This document shows positions 31,347 through 42,117 of a DNA stretch of 64,000 nucleotides, piece after piece (position 1 is the stretch's first letter; each line of letters starts with the position of its first letter). The stretch is from Neoarius graeffei. Its lineage: Eukaryota; Chordata; Actinopteri; Siluriformes; Ariidae. Location of the stretch: contig NC_083570.1 of the NCBI RefSeq assembly GCF_027579695.1, positions 11,282,051-11,346,050 on the forward strand. The letters run 5' to 3'. Position numbers and translations under genes: made by a program. The notes below the pieces were generated by a model. The model saw nothing but the letters and a program-made list of their open reading frames with translations, was not told the origin of the DNA and did not search any database.

Positions 31347-31757
31347 TGTCACCCCTTTTTTGCTTCGCTGAACAACAACAATGCACTGACACAGCGACCT
31401 TTGACTTCCAATATGGCCGCTGCTGGGTTCGCGCTGACCTCGAAGCACTCTATACGCACAGAGACAGTTTGAAAGACAACGGGTTGTCCCTACCCACACC
31501 CTTCGGAAATGTCTACGACCGAGACCAGACTAAATATTCACATTTAGTCTGGCTTGCCAGGCTAAGTATGCACTTGATTTTTGTGAAATATTGTGAAAGT
31601 AACAGAGCTGGTAGCTCCAACATACCCTAGTGCTGGATTTGTTTACCTCAGACTGCTGGTGTGACGCATTAAACAAGCAGACGTATATCCTGACTTTAAT
31701 CGGGTTTATAGAACCAAAGTTACTTAAATAGCTCGTATTTTCTTTTTCTTATTTCAG

Positions 31758-31902
31758 ACTGATTTAACGTCTCAGAAAGATACAGCAGAACCTCCCCGAG
31801 AAGCAAGAAACAAACCATCAGACGACCAAACCATCATTTTCCCAAACGGAAACAATTGCGTGCACTGCAACATCCATCTGCCATCGACCGAGTTCATTCC
31901 AG
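31758..31902 (+). CDS. FAM228-like locus, internal exon
   Basis: TTATTTCAG/ACTGAT to ATTCCAG/GTAAAA; phase 0 in, phase 1 out. Reads TDLTSQKDTAEPPREARNKP, SDDQTIIFPNGNN and CVHCNIHLPSTEF. The C-x2-C pair in NNCVHCNIH is notable. The phase-1 end fits only with the small exon at 37,606. Confidence 0.6.
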
Positions 31903-32060
31903 GTAAAACCTGCTGAGAGCTTCACATCCTGCATGACCTACTTTAATAGAGACCGTCAGTGTTGTGGATGAACCAGGGGCGGATCTAGAAAAATATTTAT
32001 GGGGTGGCAAGAGGGGGGCAGGAATTTTTGAGGGGTGGCAACGTATTACAGATGTATATA

Positions 32061-33696
32061 CAGTTAGGTCCATATATATTTGGACACTGACACAAATTTT
32101 GTTTTTTTACCTGTTTACTGAAACATATTCAAGTTATAGTTATATAATGGACATGGACATAAAGTCCAGACTTTCAGTTTTCATTTGAGGGTATCCACAT
32201 TAAAATTGGATGAAGGGTTTAGGAGTTTCAGCTCCTTAACATGTGCCACCCTGTTTTTAAAGGGACCAAAAGTAATTGGACAACTGACTCAAAGGCTATT
32301 TCATGGGCAGGTGTAGGAAATTCCTTCATTATGTCATTCTCAATTAAGCAGATAAAAGGCCTGGAGTTGATTTGAGGTGTGGTGCTTGCATTTGGAAGAT
32401 TTTGCTGTGAAGAAAACATGCGGTCAAAGGAGCTCTCCATGCAGGTGAAACAAGCCATCCTTAAGCTGCGAAAACAGAAAAAAAAACATCCGAGAAATTG
32501 CTACAATATTAGGAGTGGAAAAATCTACAGTTTGGTACATCCTGAGAAAGAAAGAAAGCACTGGTGAACTCATCAATGCAAAAAGACCTGGACACTCACA
32601 GAAGACAACAGTAGTGGATGATCGCAGAATAATGTCCATGGTGAAGAGAAACCCCTTCACAACAGCCAAGTGAACAACACTCTCCAGGAGGTAGGCCTAT
32701 CAATATCCAAATCTACCATAAAGAGAAGACTGCATGAAAGTAAATACAGAGGGTTCACTGCACGGTGCAAGCCACTCATAAGCCTCAAGAATAAAAAGGC
32801 TAGATTGGACTTTGTTAAAAAACATCTAAAAAAGCCAGCACAGTTCTGGAAGAACATTCTTTGGACAGATGAAACCAAGATCAACCTCTACCAGAACAAT
32901 GGAAAGAAAAAAGTATGGTGAAGGCATGGTACAGCTCATGATCCAAAGCGTACCACATCATCTGTAAAACACGGCGGAGACAGTGTGATGGCTTGGGCAT
33001 GCATGGCTGCCAGTGGCACTGGGTCACTAGTGTTTATTGATGATGTGAGACAGGACAGAAGCAGCCGGATGAATTCTGAGGTATTCAGAGACATGCTGTG
33101 TACTCAAATCCAGCCAAACTGATTGGTCGGCATTTCATAATACAGATTGACAATGACCCAAAACATAAAGCCAAAGCAATCCAGGAGTTTATTAAAGCAA
33201 AGAAATGGAATATTCTTGAATGGCCAAGTCAGTCACCTGATCTCAACCCAATTGAGCATGCATTTCACTTGTTAAAGACTAAACTTCAGACAGAAAGGCC
33301 CACAAACAAACAGCAACTGAAAACCGCTGCAGTAAAGGCCTGGCAAAGCATTAAAAAGGAGGAAACGTAGCGTCTGGTGATGTCCATGAGTTCAAGACTT
33401 CAGGCAGTCATTGCCAACAAAGGGTTTTCAACCAAGTATTAGAAATGAACATTTTATTTACAATTATTTAATTTGTCCAATTACTTTTGAGCCCCTGAAA
33501 TGAAGGGATTGTGTTTAAAAAAATGCTTTAGTTCCTCACATTTTTATGCAATCATTTTGTTCAACCCACTGAATTAAAGCTGAAAGTCTGAACTTCAACT
33601 GTATCTGAATTGTTTTGTTCACAATTCATTGTGGTAATGTACAGAACCAAAATTAGAAAAATGTTGCCTCTGTCCAAATATTTATGGACCTAACTG
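32061..33696 (+). mobile_element. Tc1-like transposon, inactive
   Basis: Ends CAGTTAGGTCCATATATATT and (reversed) CAGTTAGGTCCATAAATATT, TA flanks at 32,059-32,060 and 33,697-33,698. It sits inside the hAT element, so it is younger than that insertion. Confidence 0.93.
32418..33442 (+). pseudogene. Tc1-family transposase, broken
   Basis: Start MRSKELSMQVKQAILKLRKQ. Lesions I can see are a shift in the A-run near 32,478, a stop after TTAK near 32,670, TGG to TGA after KKKV (32,919-32,921), a shift near 33,100 and a TAG in KKEET(stop) at 33,368. Catalytic motifs survive: ILWTDETKINLY, QIDNDPKHKA and LNPIEHAF. End GFSTKY at 33,442. Confidence 0.92.
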
Positions 33697-33698
33697 TA

Positions 33699-34460
33699 TA
33701 CTGAATTTAATCACAGTTATTACAGTTTGATGACAAATAGTATGTACACACTACAAAAGGGCATTTACAAACTCATACAGACAAACTTAATCTCATGCTT
33801 TTATTGTTCACGAAGAACACACATTCTCAGATGAGGTCTATACCATTTCTGGACAGTTTTATACTGTATATGCAAAAGAACAGACACTAAAAAACAACAA
33901 TAACAACACTGCTTCAAGTTCAGCATGATTTAAACCATTTACACCAGTGTCACATTTTACAGTTTTTTTTCTCACTCTTTGTAAAGGCTCACCAGTGAGC
34001 ATAACATGAACTTGTCATGCCTACAACAGCTGAATGCGGCGATTTCCATGTTGCTCAGCAAAACGCTTCACATTACATGTATAGTTAGCTAAATAACGTT
34101 CTCCAACCTGATTTTTATCCTCTCAAAATCAGCATCGCAACTATGCTAGCACTGTTCATTCATTATAATTTCATTTCTTGATAGATAGTTAATCAGCTTT
34201 TACCTCTTTCCTCCTGTGTCTCCTTTCCTCGTGACTCCTGGCTCCCTCGCTTCGCACCTCTCAATTTTCCAAAACAACCAATCTCTGGCGTTATCTCGTG
34301 CTGCATTCGCCGCAGTCGGACATTGGAAATTCGCGCATGTAAATGGCAAATTGGCCGTAATTTTTCTTTGAATTCATCGCTGCCAACTGGGGTGGCAGCA
34401 GGGGTGGCAAGGCTTTCTTTTAGGGTGGTATTTGCCACCCTATGCCACCCCGGTAGATAT
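33699..34460. other. Interior of the hAT-type element
   Basis: AT-rich, no coding exon recognised. It ends in repeated GGGGTGGCA/TGCCACCC motifs near 34,390-34,450. Confidence 0.5.
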
Positions 34461-34627
34461 GCCCATGGGATGAACGCGCTAACTGAGCGTATTTTTGGTG
34501 AACTGAACGAATCGGCCTGCAACCAAAGAATGTGAACGTGAGCGTCATTGACTCTCTGGTGAGAAGAGCACCAGAAGTAGGGATAATAGAATAAAATTAA
34601 ACTTTTCACTTGGTGATATGTATTACG

Positions 34628-34997
34628 GGCGGCACGGTGGTGTAGTGGTTAGCGCTGTCGCCTCACAGCAAGAAGGTCCTGGGTTCGAGCCCTGGGGCCG
34701 GCGAGGGCCTTTCTGTGTGGAGTTTGCATGTTCTCCCCGTGTCCGCGTGGGTTTCCTCCGGGTGCTCCGGTTTCCCCCACAGTCCAAAGACATGCAGGTT
34801 AGGTTAACTGGTGACTCTAAATTGACCGTAGGTGTGAATGTGAGTGTGAATGGTTGTCTGTGTCTATGTGTCAGCCCTGTGATGACCTGGCGACTTGTCC
34901 AGGGTGTACCCCGCCTTTCGCCCGTAGTCAGCTGGGATAGGCTCCAACTTGCCTGCAACCCTGTAGAAGGATAAAGCGGCTAGAGATGATGAGATGA
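34628..34997 (+). repeat. tRNA-derived SINE, copy 6, with target duplication
   Basis: Full-length, flanked by GATATGTATTACG (34,615-34,627; 34,998-35,010). Confidence 0.93.
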
Positions 34998-35278
34998 GAT
35001 ATGTATTACGATGTCTTGAAATCGCACCTTGGAAAATGATTATATGACCATCTCGATTTTCTCACGCGTTCCTTGTCTTGATCGGTGTTGTTTTACTATG
35101 ACGTGATTTGCGTACCGTATATCAAACTCCAAGAGCTTTACTGAAATTTATTTTAATTGCTGATCAAAAATTTCACTTTGGATTCAGAGCAGCTCATTAA
35201 AAAAATGAGAAGAAATGAATGTGAACTGAACTTTGAAATCGCTCTTGTGAAGTGTGAACTTGCACAAACCTGAATACT

Positions 35279-35301
35279 ACACACACACACACACACACAC
35301 C
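35279..35301. repeat. (AC)n microsatellite
   Basis: About eleven AC units. It is followed at 35,383 by ACCAGTCAAAAGTTTGGACAC, a lone Tc1-MITE-like terminus. Confidence 0.8.
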
Positions 35302-35619
35302 TTTGTGGGGTTTTTTTTCTCTTCCTCAAAGTATAATGAATATTAAATCTCAAGAGTACAGCAGGGTTGCTAATGTACAACTACAGAACCAGTCAAAAGT
35401 TTGGACACAATTTTTAATCCAAAGTTTTGTTTATTTTATGAATTAAAAATCACTTCATGTCTTAAAGTAATGATGGATGTTGTTTCTCTTTAATTAGTCA
35501 AGTGGGTCTTGATATAATACGGTATGGGTTTCTGCAGTTATGATGTTGAATCAGGTGACTGTATTGTTTATATTTTTATTATTAGTGTGCTTGCTGCTTT
35601 GCGCGCGCACACACACACC

Positions 35620-36826
35620 ACGTTAGCATATAAGCCTTAGCATGTTAGCATGTGAGCTGTTAACATATTAGCATGCTAGCTGTTAGCAAGCAAGCTGTTC
35701 GCATATTAGCCTTAGCATGTTAACATGCTAGCTGTTAGCATTAGCATGTTAGCATGCTAATAGTTCACATATTAGCCATAATATGTTAACGCACTGGGGC
35801 GGCACGGTGGTGTAGTGGTTAGCACTGTCGGCTCACAGCAAGAAGGTCCGGGTTTGAGCCCCAGGGCCGGCGAGGGCCTTTCTGTGTGGAGTTTGCATGT
35901 TCTCCCCGTGTCCGTGTGGGTTTCCTCCGGGTGCTCCGGTTTCCCCCACAGTCCAAAGACATGCAGGTTAGGTTAACTGGTGACTCTAAATTGAGCGTAG
36001 GTGTGAATGTGAGTGTGAATGGTTGTCTGTGTCTATGTGTCAGCCCTGTGATGACCTGGCGACTTGTCCAGGGTGTACCCCGCCTTTCGCCCGTAGTCAG
36101 CTGGGATAGGCTCCAGCTTGCCTGCGACCCTGTAGAACAGGATAAAGCGGCTAGAGATAATGAGATGAGATGAGATGTTAACGCACTAGCCTTAGCATTT
36201 TAGCATGCAAACAGTTAACATGTTTAAAATAGCATGTTTTTAACATGTTAGCATGTTATCAATTAGCATATTAGCATGCTAGCTGTTAGCATGTGAACTG
36301 TTAGAATGCTAGCCTTAGCATGTTAGTTTGTTAACAGCATGTTAGTCATATGTTAATGTGATAGTCTTAGCATTTTAACATGCTAGCTGTTAGCATATTA
36401 GCCTTAGCCTGTTAGCATGCTGATAGTTAACGTTAGTTGTTAGTATGTTAGCATGCTAGATGTTAGCATGCTAGTACACTAGCTGTTAGCATGTGAGCAT
36501 GCAAACAGTATGCTAAAAATGGCATGTTAGTATGTTATCCATGCGCATATTAGCATATTAGCGGTTAGCATGTGAACTGTTAGAATGCTAGCCTTAGCAT
36601 GTTAGTATGCTAACAGTTAGCATGTTAGCCATAATATGTTAGTGTGCTAGCCTGAGCATTTTAACATGCTAGCTGTTAGCATTTTAACCTTAGCATGTTA
36701 GCATGCTGACAGTTAACATGTTAGTCATTAGCATGTCAGCATGTTAGCTGTTAGCATGCTAGCTGTTGGCATGTTAGCATTAGCATGTTAGCATGCAAAC
36801 AGTTAGCACGTTAGAAATAGCATGGT
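35620..36826. repeat. TAGCATGTTAGC minisatellite
   Basis: Degenerate tandem array of about 11-13 bp units built from TTAGCATG, CTAGCTGT and GTTAGCAT, often grouped into longer blocks such as GCTAGCTGTTAGCATGTTAG. GCATGC and GCTAGC palindromes recur. The array is interrupted by SINE copy 7 at 35,796-36,174. Only small unit variation is seen and no coding frame. Confidence 0.92.
35796..36174 (+). repeat. tRNA-derived SINE, copy 7, inside the minisatellite
   Basis: Flanked by a perfect 13-bp duplication ATGTTAACGCACT (35,783-35,795; 36,175-36,187). The duplication is minisatellite-like sequence, so insertion came after array growth at that point. Confidence 0.95.
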
Positions 36827-36828
36827 AG

Positions 36829-37350
36829 ATATTTACAACAAACGGCAAATTTTTTTTCCCAAATGGAATAGAAAAATCTGAATATTTCAAGCATATAATT
36901 TTTTATATTCTAGGAATTTAATTCTGGTCTAATTCTATTTATTGCAATCGGATTCCAAATACTCTATAAACATTCCATTCTGTTATGCATCAGAAAAAAA
37001 AGATTATAAATCACAGCACTTTTATTTTTTTAAAGTACTTCATCTACTTCAACAATGTTACACAAAGATCGATCCATAACAGTTGTAAATGTCACTTAAT
37101 TCCACAGGGTGTCGATGATGGTGGACACCAGTGAAAGTGATCACTATTATCGACACCTCACGTGACTTCTCAAACGCGCGTTTAGATACAAAATGGCGAC
37201 TGTCAAATGAAAGCGTAAGAAACAAAGTAGGTTTCGACAAGGAGATCATGAAATATCGGTGAATCTGATCAGTAAAATCATGTCCATGATCTTTCCACCA
37301 TGCTCACCTGCGATAACATCTGGATTTTCCGAAAAATTGCTGATCATGCT
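36829..37350. repeat. Interspersed repeat, arm 2 of inverted pair
   Basis: Reverse complement of 26,281-26,797 and uninterrupted where arm 1 holds the Sleeping Beauty-like element. Contains the hairpin-prone GTGTCGATGATGGTGGACAC and ATGGCGACTGTCAAATGA, a possible dead start codon. Confidence 0.8.
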
Positions 37351-37605
37351 AAAAAAATTCCATCTCAGGTAACAAGCTGCGTCATCAGACGACAAGATCA
37401 GAGGGGGTGTCTTCTGGTTGATTAATTAACCAGTAATAACTATTGTAACTGAAATTCACCTTTGTAAAATTTTTTTATTGGTAAATTTGAGAAAGTGTCG
37501 ATAATTATGGACCGTCGATAATTGTAGCCACTGCTCTAGTTTATATTTCTGTCAGTTAGGAAAGGGGATTAATACTTTTCACATGATGAACCACTTTTAT
37601 TTTAG

Positions 37606-37688
37606 GAAAGCTGGCTAAAAGGAGAAAAGCTTCCTGTGGTGTGATAACCCTCCACGAAATTCTCCCAACCGATCTGCTCCACCATACA
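37606..37688 (+). CDS. FAM228-like locus, small internal exon
   Basis: Acceptor TTTTATTTTAG/GAAAGC, donor CATACA/GTGAGA, 83 nt. Entered in phase 1 it reads (G)KLAKRRKASCGVITLHEI, LPTDLLHHT and leaves in phase 0. It links the phase-1 donor at 31,902 to the phase-0 acceptor at 37,801; without it those exons are out of frame. No long open frame marks it, so it is easy to miss. Confidence 0.55.
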
Positions 37689-37800
37689 GTGAGACACTTT
37701 TTCCAGAATAACGGCAGTAAAAAAACCCAAAAAACATAAAGAGATAAAGAGAGAGAGAGATGATGCTGCAATGTGATTCGTGTCTATTTTCCTTCCTCAG

Positions 37801-37974
37801 TCTCCCAGAAGTGTTGAGCAGAAGCCGTCGTCGTTGTTGTCACCCTCACTAGTGGCGTGTCCTTATGTTAGACATGTGACTCAGAAACCAGGCAGGGTCG
37901 TTACACGCCACCAAACAGCGGCTGATAAGGATAAGGCACACACACACTCTACCTGCTCAGTGAAACATCTACAG
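37801..37974 (+). CDS. FAM228-like locus, internal exon
   Basis: CTTCCTCAG/TCTCCC to CTACAG/GTATTA, 58 codons, phase 0 both ends. Reads SPRSVEQKPSSLLSPSLVAC, PYVRHVTQKPGRVVTRHQTA and THSTCSVKHLQ. Low-complexity, likely disordered. Confidence 0.6.
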
Positions 37975-38073
37975 GTATTACAACACTCATCAAACGTTCA
38001 CTACAATGTTCTTTTTTCATAAACAGGGGCTCCTTTTCTTTCTGAAATAAATAACACACAACTCTGTTTACAG

Positions 38074-38151
38074 GATCGGCTTCTTTCAGAACGTCAGGAG
38101 GCAGACGCCATCACGCAACCACTGCTATCCATCGAGGATGGATTCATCAAG
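38074..38151 (+). CDS. FAM228-like locus, internal exon
   Basis: TTTACAG/GATCGG to ATCAAG/GTGTGT, 26 codons, phase 0. Reads DRLLSERQEADAITQPLLSI then EDGFIK. It corresponds to the 'I..LL..E..FVK' start of the FAM228 core. Confidence 0.7.
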
Positions 38152-38257
38152 GTGTGTGTTGATGTTGTTTATTTCAGGAACATGAAGCAAAAGTGCATTA
38201 GGATATGAAATGAAAAAGCTGGTCCAGGATCAGGATGTTTTTTGTTTTTGTGTGTAG

Positions 38258-38413
38258 GATCTGGAACGTTTCCTCAACTACAGAGACATGCTTGTTGTGA
38301 GGAAGCGCGAGCTTCTGCACAAGCGCTGGATGAAGTGTGTGTGGTGGCCGGTGCAGCGTAGTGTCCAACAGTGCTTCCTACGCCGTCGTTATGAAGGGGC
38401 GGAGCCAACGAAG
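38258..38413 (+). CDS. FAM228-like locus, core exon
   Basis: GTGTAG/GATCTG to ACGAAG/GTGATG, 52 codons, phase 0. Reads DLERFLNYRDMLVVRKRELL, HKRWMKCVWWPVQRSVQQCF and LRRRYEGAEPTK. The pattern 'L..FL...D....RK.ELL.KRW...V..P.Q' is the best-conserved part of FAM228A/B as I know them. The function of FAM228 proteins is not established. Confidence 0.75.
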
Positions 38414-38637
38414 GTGATGTAATGCACAAACAAGTCCAAATTTCTGCCTTAATGTGACAGCTATTTCAGTTTGTAACCCCAACACGTAGGTCAATCAGTT
38501 ATACTCTGGTTTTCTGATTCCCTGCTCATGATTTAGTTCTGGCTCTCAACCTGGTCTAGAAAATATCGCAAACCAAAATAATAGAAAGGTCAGTTTTTTA
38601 ATTAATGGAGAAACCTAATGAGCCGTTTGTCTTCCAG

Positions 38638-38725
38638 GTCATCACCACTGCTTTGAAGGATCCGCTGTTTGTCTACTTACGTTCCAGGATGGAGGAGAAG
38701 AGAGTGATCCTTCACTGCCAGACAG
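38638..38725 (+). CDS. FAM228-like locus, core exon
   Basis: TCTTCCAG/GTCATC to CAGACAG/GTTTCT, 88 nt, leaving phase 1. Reads VITTALKDPLFVYLRSRMEE and KRVILHCQTG. This matches the FAM228 block 'T...DPL.......E.R..L.CQTG'. The family's usual NKKGN...YDP.EYDP segment between this exon and the last is missing. If the exon runs on, it reads FYRAHTL and stops at 38,747. Confidence 0.7.
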
Positions 38726-39781
38726 GTTTCTACAGAGCTCACACCTTATAATAGACGTATCAGACGCGCGCCATCCGTGCTGTGAAAATTCTCCATGCAG
38801 ACGCTCATCTAAGTTTCCAAATCTGTCATTGCTTAACTCTTGAATATTTTCTATCATTAAAAAGCTTATAATCTCTGCTTTCCAAAGAAATGTATCTGGT
38901 TAAGATCTGTTCAGTGCTTTGGGACGAACAGCAGGTTGAAGTCAGTACAACAGAGTAAAAACTCTGCTCACGGGACGTCAGGAAACTGAAAGCAGTCAGG
39001 CTCGCTGTCTCTCTCTCTTTTCTGATCGGTTTCCCACTGGATTACTCGTCAATATCAATCAGATCACTTTTATAGGGATGTTCTCTCACTCTTACTGTTT
39101 CTGATGAAGGATTTAGCAACATTTTCCATCATCATCGTTAGTTTTGATGTTACGATTCACGGGAGACTTTTAAGTGAGTTTTCATAGCTTTACCTACTTA
39201 TTTTTTTCAAATCAAACTGATTCCTAATTATAAATAAATCACTATTTTAGAACATAACTGGAGTTGTTTTGATGAAAAATATTGAGATCTTAGTGGTCGG
39301 TTTTCAGTTATATTTTAAAAAACCGGGAGTCAGAAACATGAGTGTCAATTTCAGTTGAGTTAATGTGAATTGTTTATTGGACGTGGCTCTCACAGTTTTT
39401 TCAAGGTTCACCTTGAAAGCTGTGAATTTTAATCGAAATAATCATTTATATTTTTTCATATAAACACTAGTAGGCCCGACTGAGAAATACAAAGGCCTAC
39501 AGAGCACAAAGAGGGGATTAGAAATAATCTTTTATTACTTTCTATTTATTTTGATAGAAAATGGTACATGTGAACGACGTTCAGTGCTTATTGATGCATA
39601 TTTTATCATTAACATTGATTTCTCCTTCTTTGTGATGTATAAGTGAGAGTTAAGATCAGCTTTATATTGCACAAATAAAGCCATTTGGTGAAATTTTGAA
39701 GAAGAGAGTGTACCGATTTAACGGTTTTACCTAATTTGCATAATTATTATGAATTAAATACTAATTTGCATGATTAGTTTT
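38726..39781. other. Intron, nothing recognised
   Basis: AT-rich sequence between the core exon and the Tc1 insertion; no exon or repeat terminus seen. Confidence 0.35.
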
Positions 39782-39783
39782 TA

Positions 39784-41388
39784 CAACCCCGATTCCAAAA
39801 AAGTTAGGACAAAATACAAATTGTAAATAAAAACGGAATGCAATGATGTGGAAGTTTCAAAATTCCATATTTTATTCAGAATAGAACATAGATGACATAT
39901 CAAATGTTTAAACTGAGAAAATGTATCATTTAAAGAGAAAAATTAGGTGATTTTAAATTTCATGACAACAACACATCTCAAAAAAGTTGGGACAAGGCCA
40001 TGTTTACCCCTGTGAGACATCCCCTTTTCTCTTTACAACAGTCTGTAAACGTCTGGGGACTGAGGAGACAAATTGCTCAAGTTTAGGGATAGGAATGTTA
40101 ACCCATTCTTGTCTAATGTAGGATTCTAGTTGCTCAACTGTCTTAGGTCTTTTTTGTCGTATCTTCCGTTTTATGATGCGCCAAATGTTTTCTATGGGTG
40201 AAAGATCTGGACTGCAGGCTGGCCAGTTCAGTACCCGGACCCTTCTTCTACGCAGCCATGATGCTGCAATTGATGCAGTATGTGGTTTGGCATTGTCATG
40301 TTGGAAAATGCAAGGTCTTCCCTGAAAGAGACGTCGTCTGGATGGGAGCACATGTTGCTCTAGAACCTGGATATACCTTTCAGCATTGATGGTGTCTTTC
40401 CAGATGTGTAAGCTGCCCATGCCACACGCACTAATGCAACCCCATACCATCAGAGATGCAGGCTTCTGAACTGAGCGCTGATAACAACTCGGGTCATCCT
40501 TCTCCTCTTTAGTCCGAATGACACGGCGTCCCTGATTTCCATAAAGAACTTCAAATTTTGATTCGTCTGACCACAGAACAGTTTTCCACTTTGCCGCAGT
40601 CCATTTTAAATGAGCCTTGGCCCAGAGAAGACGTCTGTGCTTCTGGATCATGTTTAGATACGGCTTCTTCTTTGAACTATAGAGTTTTAGCTGGCAACGG
40701 CGGATGGCACGGTGAATTGTGTTCACAGATAATGTTCTCTGGAAATATTCCTGAGCCCATTTTGTGATTTCCAATACAGAAGCATGCCTGTATGTGATGC
40801 AGTGCCGTCTAAAGGCCCGAAGATCACGGGCACCCAGTATGGTTTTCCGGCCTTGACCCTTACGCACAGAGATTCTTCCAGATTCTCTGAATCTTTTGAT
40901 GATATTATACACTGTAGATGATGATATGTTCAAACTCTTTGCAATTTTACACTGTCAAACTCCTTTCTGATATTGCTCCACTATTTGTCGGCGCAGAATT
41001 AGGGGGATTGGTGATCCTCTTCCCATCTTTACTTCTGTGAGCCGCTGCCACTCCAAGATGCTCTTTTTATACCCAGTCATGTTAATGACCTATTGCCAAT
41101 TGACCTAATGAGTTGCAATTTGGTCCTCCAGCTGTTCCTTTTTTGTACCTTTAACTTTTCCAGCCTCTTATTGCCCCTGTCCCAACTTTTTTGAGATGTG
41201 TTGCTGTCATGAAATTTCAAATGAGCCAATATTTGCCATGAAATTTCAAAATGTCTCACTTTCGACATTTGATATGTTGTCTATGTTCTATTGTGAATAC
41301 AATATCAGTTTTTGAGATTTGTAAATTATTGCATTCCGTTTTTATTTACAATTTGTACTTTGTCCCAACTTTTTTGGAATCGGGGTTG
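39784..41388 (-). mobile_element. Tc1-like transposon, copy A of a pair
   Basis: Ends CAACCCCGATTCCAAAAAAG (reverse at right), TA flanks at 39,782-39,783 and 41,389-41,390, inverted repeats about 200 bp. Sister copy of 56,848-58,459 in the same orientation. It lies in an intron of the FAM228-like locus. Confidence 0.95.
40004..41026 (-). pseudogene. Tc1-family transposase with a single stop (codon 24)
   Basis: Start [14 protein letters not shown] at 41,026. TGA at 40,955-40,957 (codon 24) follows QYQKGV; the sister copy has CCA there. Downstream, 309 codons are open from 40,933. Catalytic motifs are intact: [25 protein letters not shown] and LSPIENIW, with DD34E spacing. Without the stop it would be 340 residues. 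Confidence 0.93.
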
Positions 41389-41390
41389 TA

Positions 41391-41965
41391 CAAATTTTTC
41401 AAACTTTGTATTCAGTATCCAACCATCTATGTTCCTGCCAATTTCCATGTAAATATCTTGAAAAATAGAAAAGTTATGAAGAAAAATCATTTGATCTCAT
41501 TGGTTAATGAGGCCCATTTTGGACCACGTGATCCTCATACAGAATATTATAGCCGTTTTCTAAAAATTAAGCCATTTTTTCAATCTTTCATCTGTAATAT
41601 GTCAGGAATGGATAAACATATTTTAATTCTGTGAAAAGTTTGTTGTTCTGCATTCAATTCTGAATTCAAGATTGGAGAGCAGTTTCAAGCAATTTGGACT
41701 GAATTTGAATTTTCACCTGATACGCCTACTTACGTAACTCACAATTTCTATACAAAAATAATCCAGAGTGTCTTCGAGACATGGTCATTTTAACACCTCT
41801 TAAATATGCTGTTTAATCTATGAAATCAATACCACGATCTGACATGTCATGGCTGTCGCATCCTAATCAATCAGAGCAGAACCTCGGTTCGATTTTTTGG
41901 ATATTTGTTCTCCAGAGGGCATCATGTGCATGTGAAATGGCTGACCTTTAACCTGTGCTTCACAG
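41391..41965. other. Intron, nothing recognised
   Basis: AT-rich. An open frame runs across 41,251-41,634 only because of base composition and the transposon end. Confidence 0.35.
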
Positions 41966-42044
41966 GATGTATGGATGACTGTCAGTGGATGGCGTCAGCA
42001 GAGGAACAGAGCAGGAACAAGAGAGATCAGCACAGAAGCAGCAG
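41966..42044 (+). CDS. FAM228-like locus, possible 3' exon
   Basis: GCTTCACAG/GATGTA to AGCAG/GTACAG. It joins the phase-1 donor at 38,725 in frame, giving CMDDCQWMASAEEQSRNKRD. I do not recognise this sequence in FAM228 proteins, so it may be lineage specific or spurious. Confidence 0.35.
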
Positions 42045-42117
42045 GTACAGAAATAAAGCAAAGCAAAGTCAAAAAGAAAGCATGCAGAAGAACTGTGTTT
42101 TGTTTTCTGTTGTACAG

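Larger units (their letters stand above)
30368..31451 (+). mobile_element. Nested ISL2EU-type element
   Basis: Ends AGAGTGCTCCGAG and (reversed) AGAGTGCTTCGAG, flanked by AT at 30,366-30,367 and 31,452-31,453. The uninterrupted target GGCCTATACGCACAG is seen in the related copy at 43,33x (reverse of GCGTATAGGCC, no insertion). It carries a YqaJ/SWIM-type gene on plus and a THAP exon on minus, the two-gene content of ISL2EU. Confidence 0.8.
29147..31564. mobile_element. TAG...CTA element with 9-bp duplication, host of two nested insertions
   Basis: Flanked by AGTATGCAC at 29,138-29,146 and 31,565-31,573. Ends TAGCCTAGTAAACTAGACCC and (reversed) TAGCCTGGCAAGCCAGACTA. Removing the insertions 29,332-30,286 and 30,368-31,451 leaves about 380 bp that align with the two ends of 43,224-44,106, but without the helicase exon. 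It is thus a short derivative of that family. Confidence 0.85.
31974..34467. mobile_element. hAT-type element split by a Tc1 insertion
   Basis: Exact 8-bp duplication GGATGAAC at 31,966-31,973 and 34,468-34,475. Ends CAGGGGCGGATCTA and (reversed) CATGGGCATATCTA. GGGGTGGCA repeats sit just inside both ends. Without the nested Tc1 it is about 0.86 kb and has no transposase. Confidence 0.85.

Noticed and set aside
29147-31564. A single transposon encoding THAP, SWIM/YqaJ and RecQ together
   Set aside because: Target duplications show that the THAP and YqaJ genes came in two separate nested insertions; the helicase exon is absent from this copy.
34193-34609. 138-codon open frame on minus
   Set aside because: Crosses the hAT right end and its flank, so it cannot be an old gene.
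35620-36826. Regular short repeats resembling a CRISPR array
   Set aside because: Units are adjacent and degenerate, with no unique spacers of constant length, in a vertebrate genome. It is a minisatellite.
41251-41634. 127-codon open frame on plus
   Set aside because: Starts in the Tc1 terminal repeat and runs into AT-rich intron; the sister element at 58,322 gives the same start. No domain.
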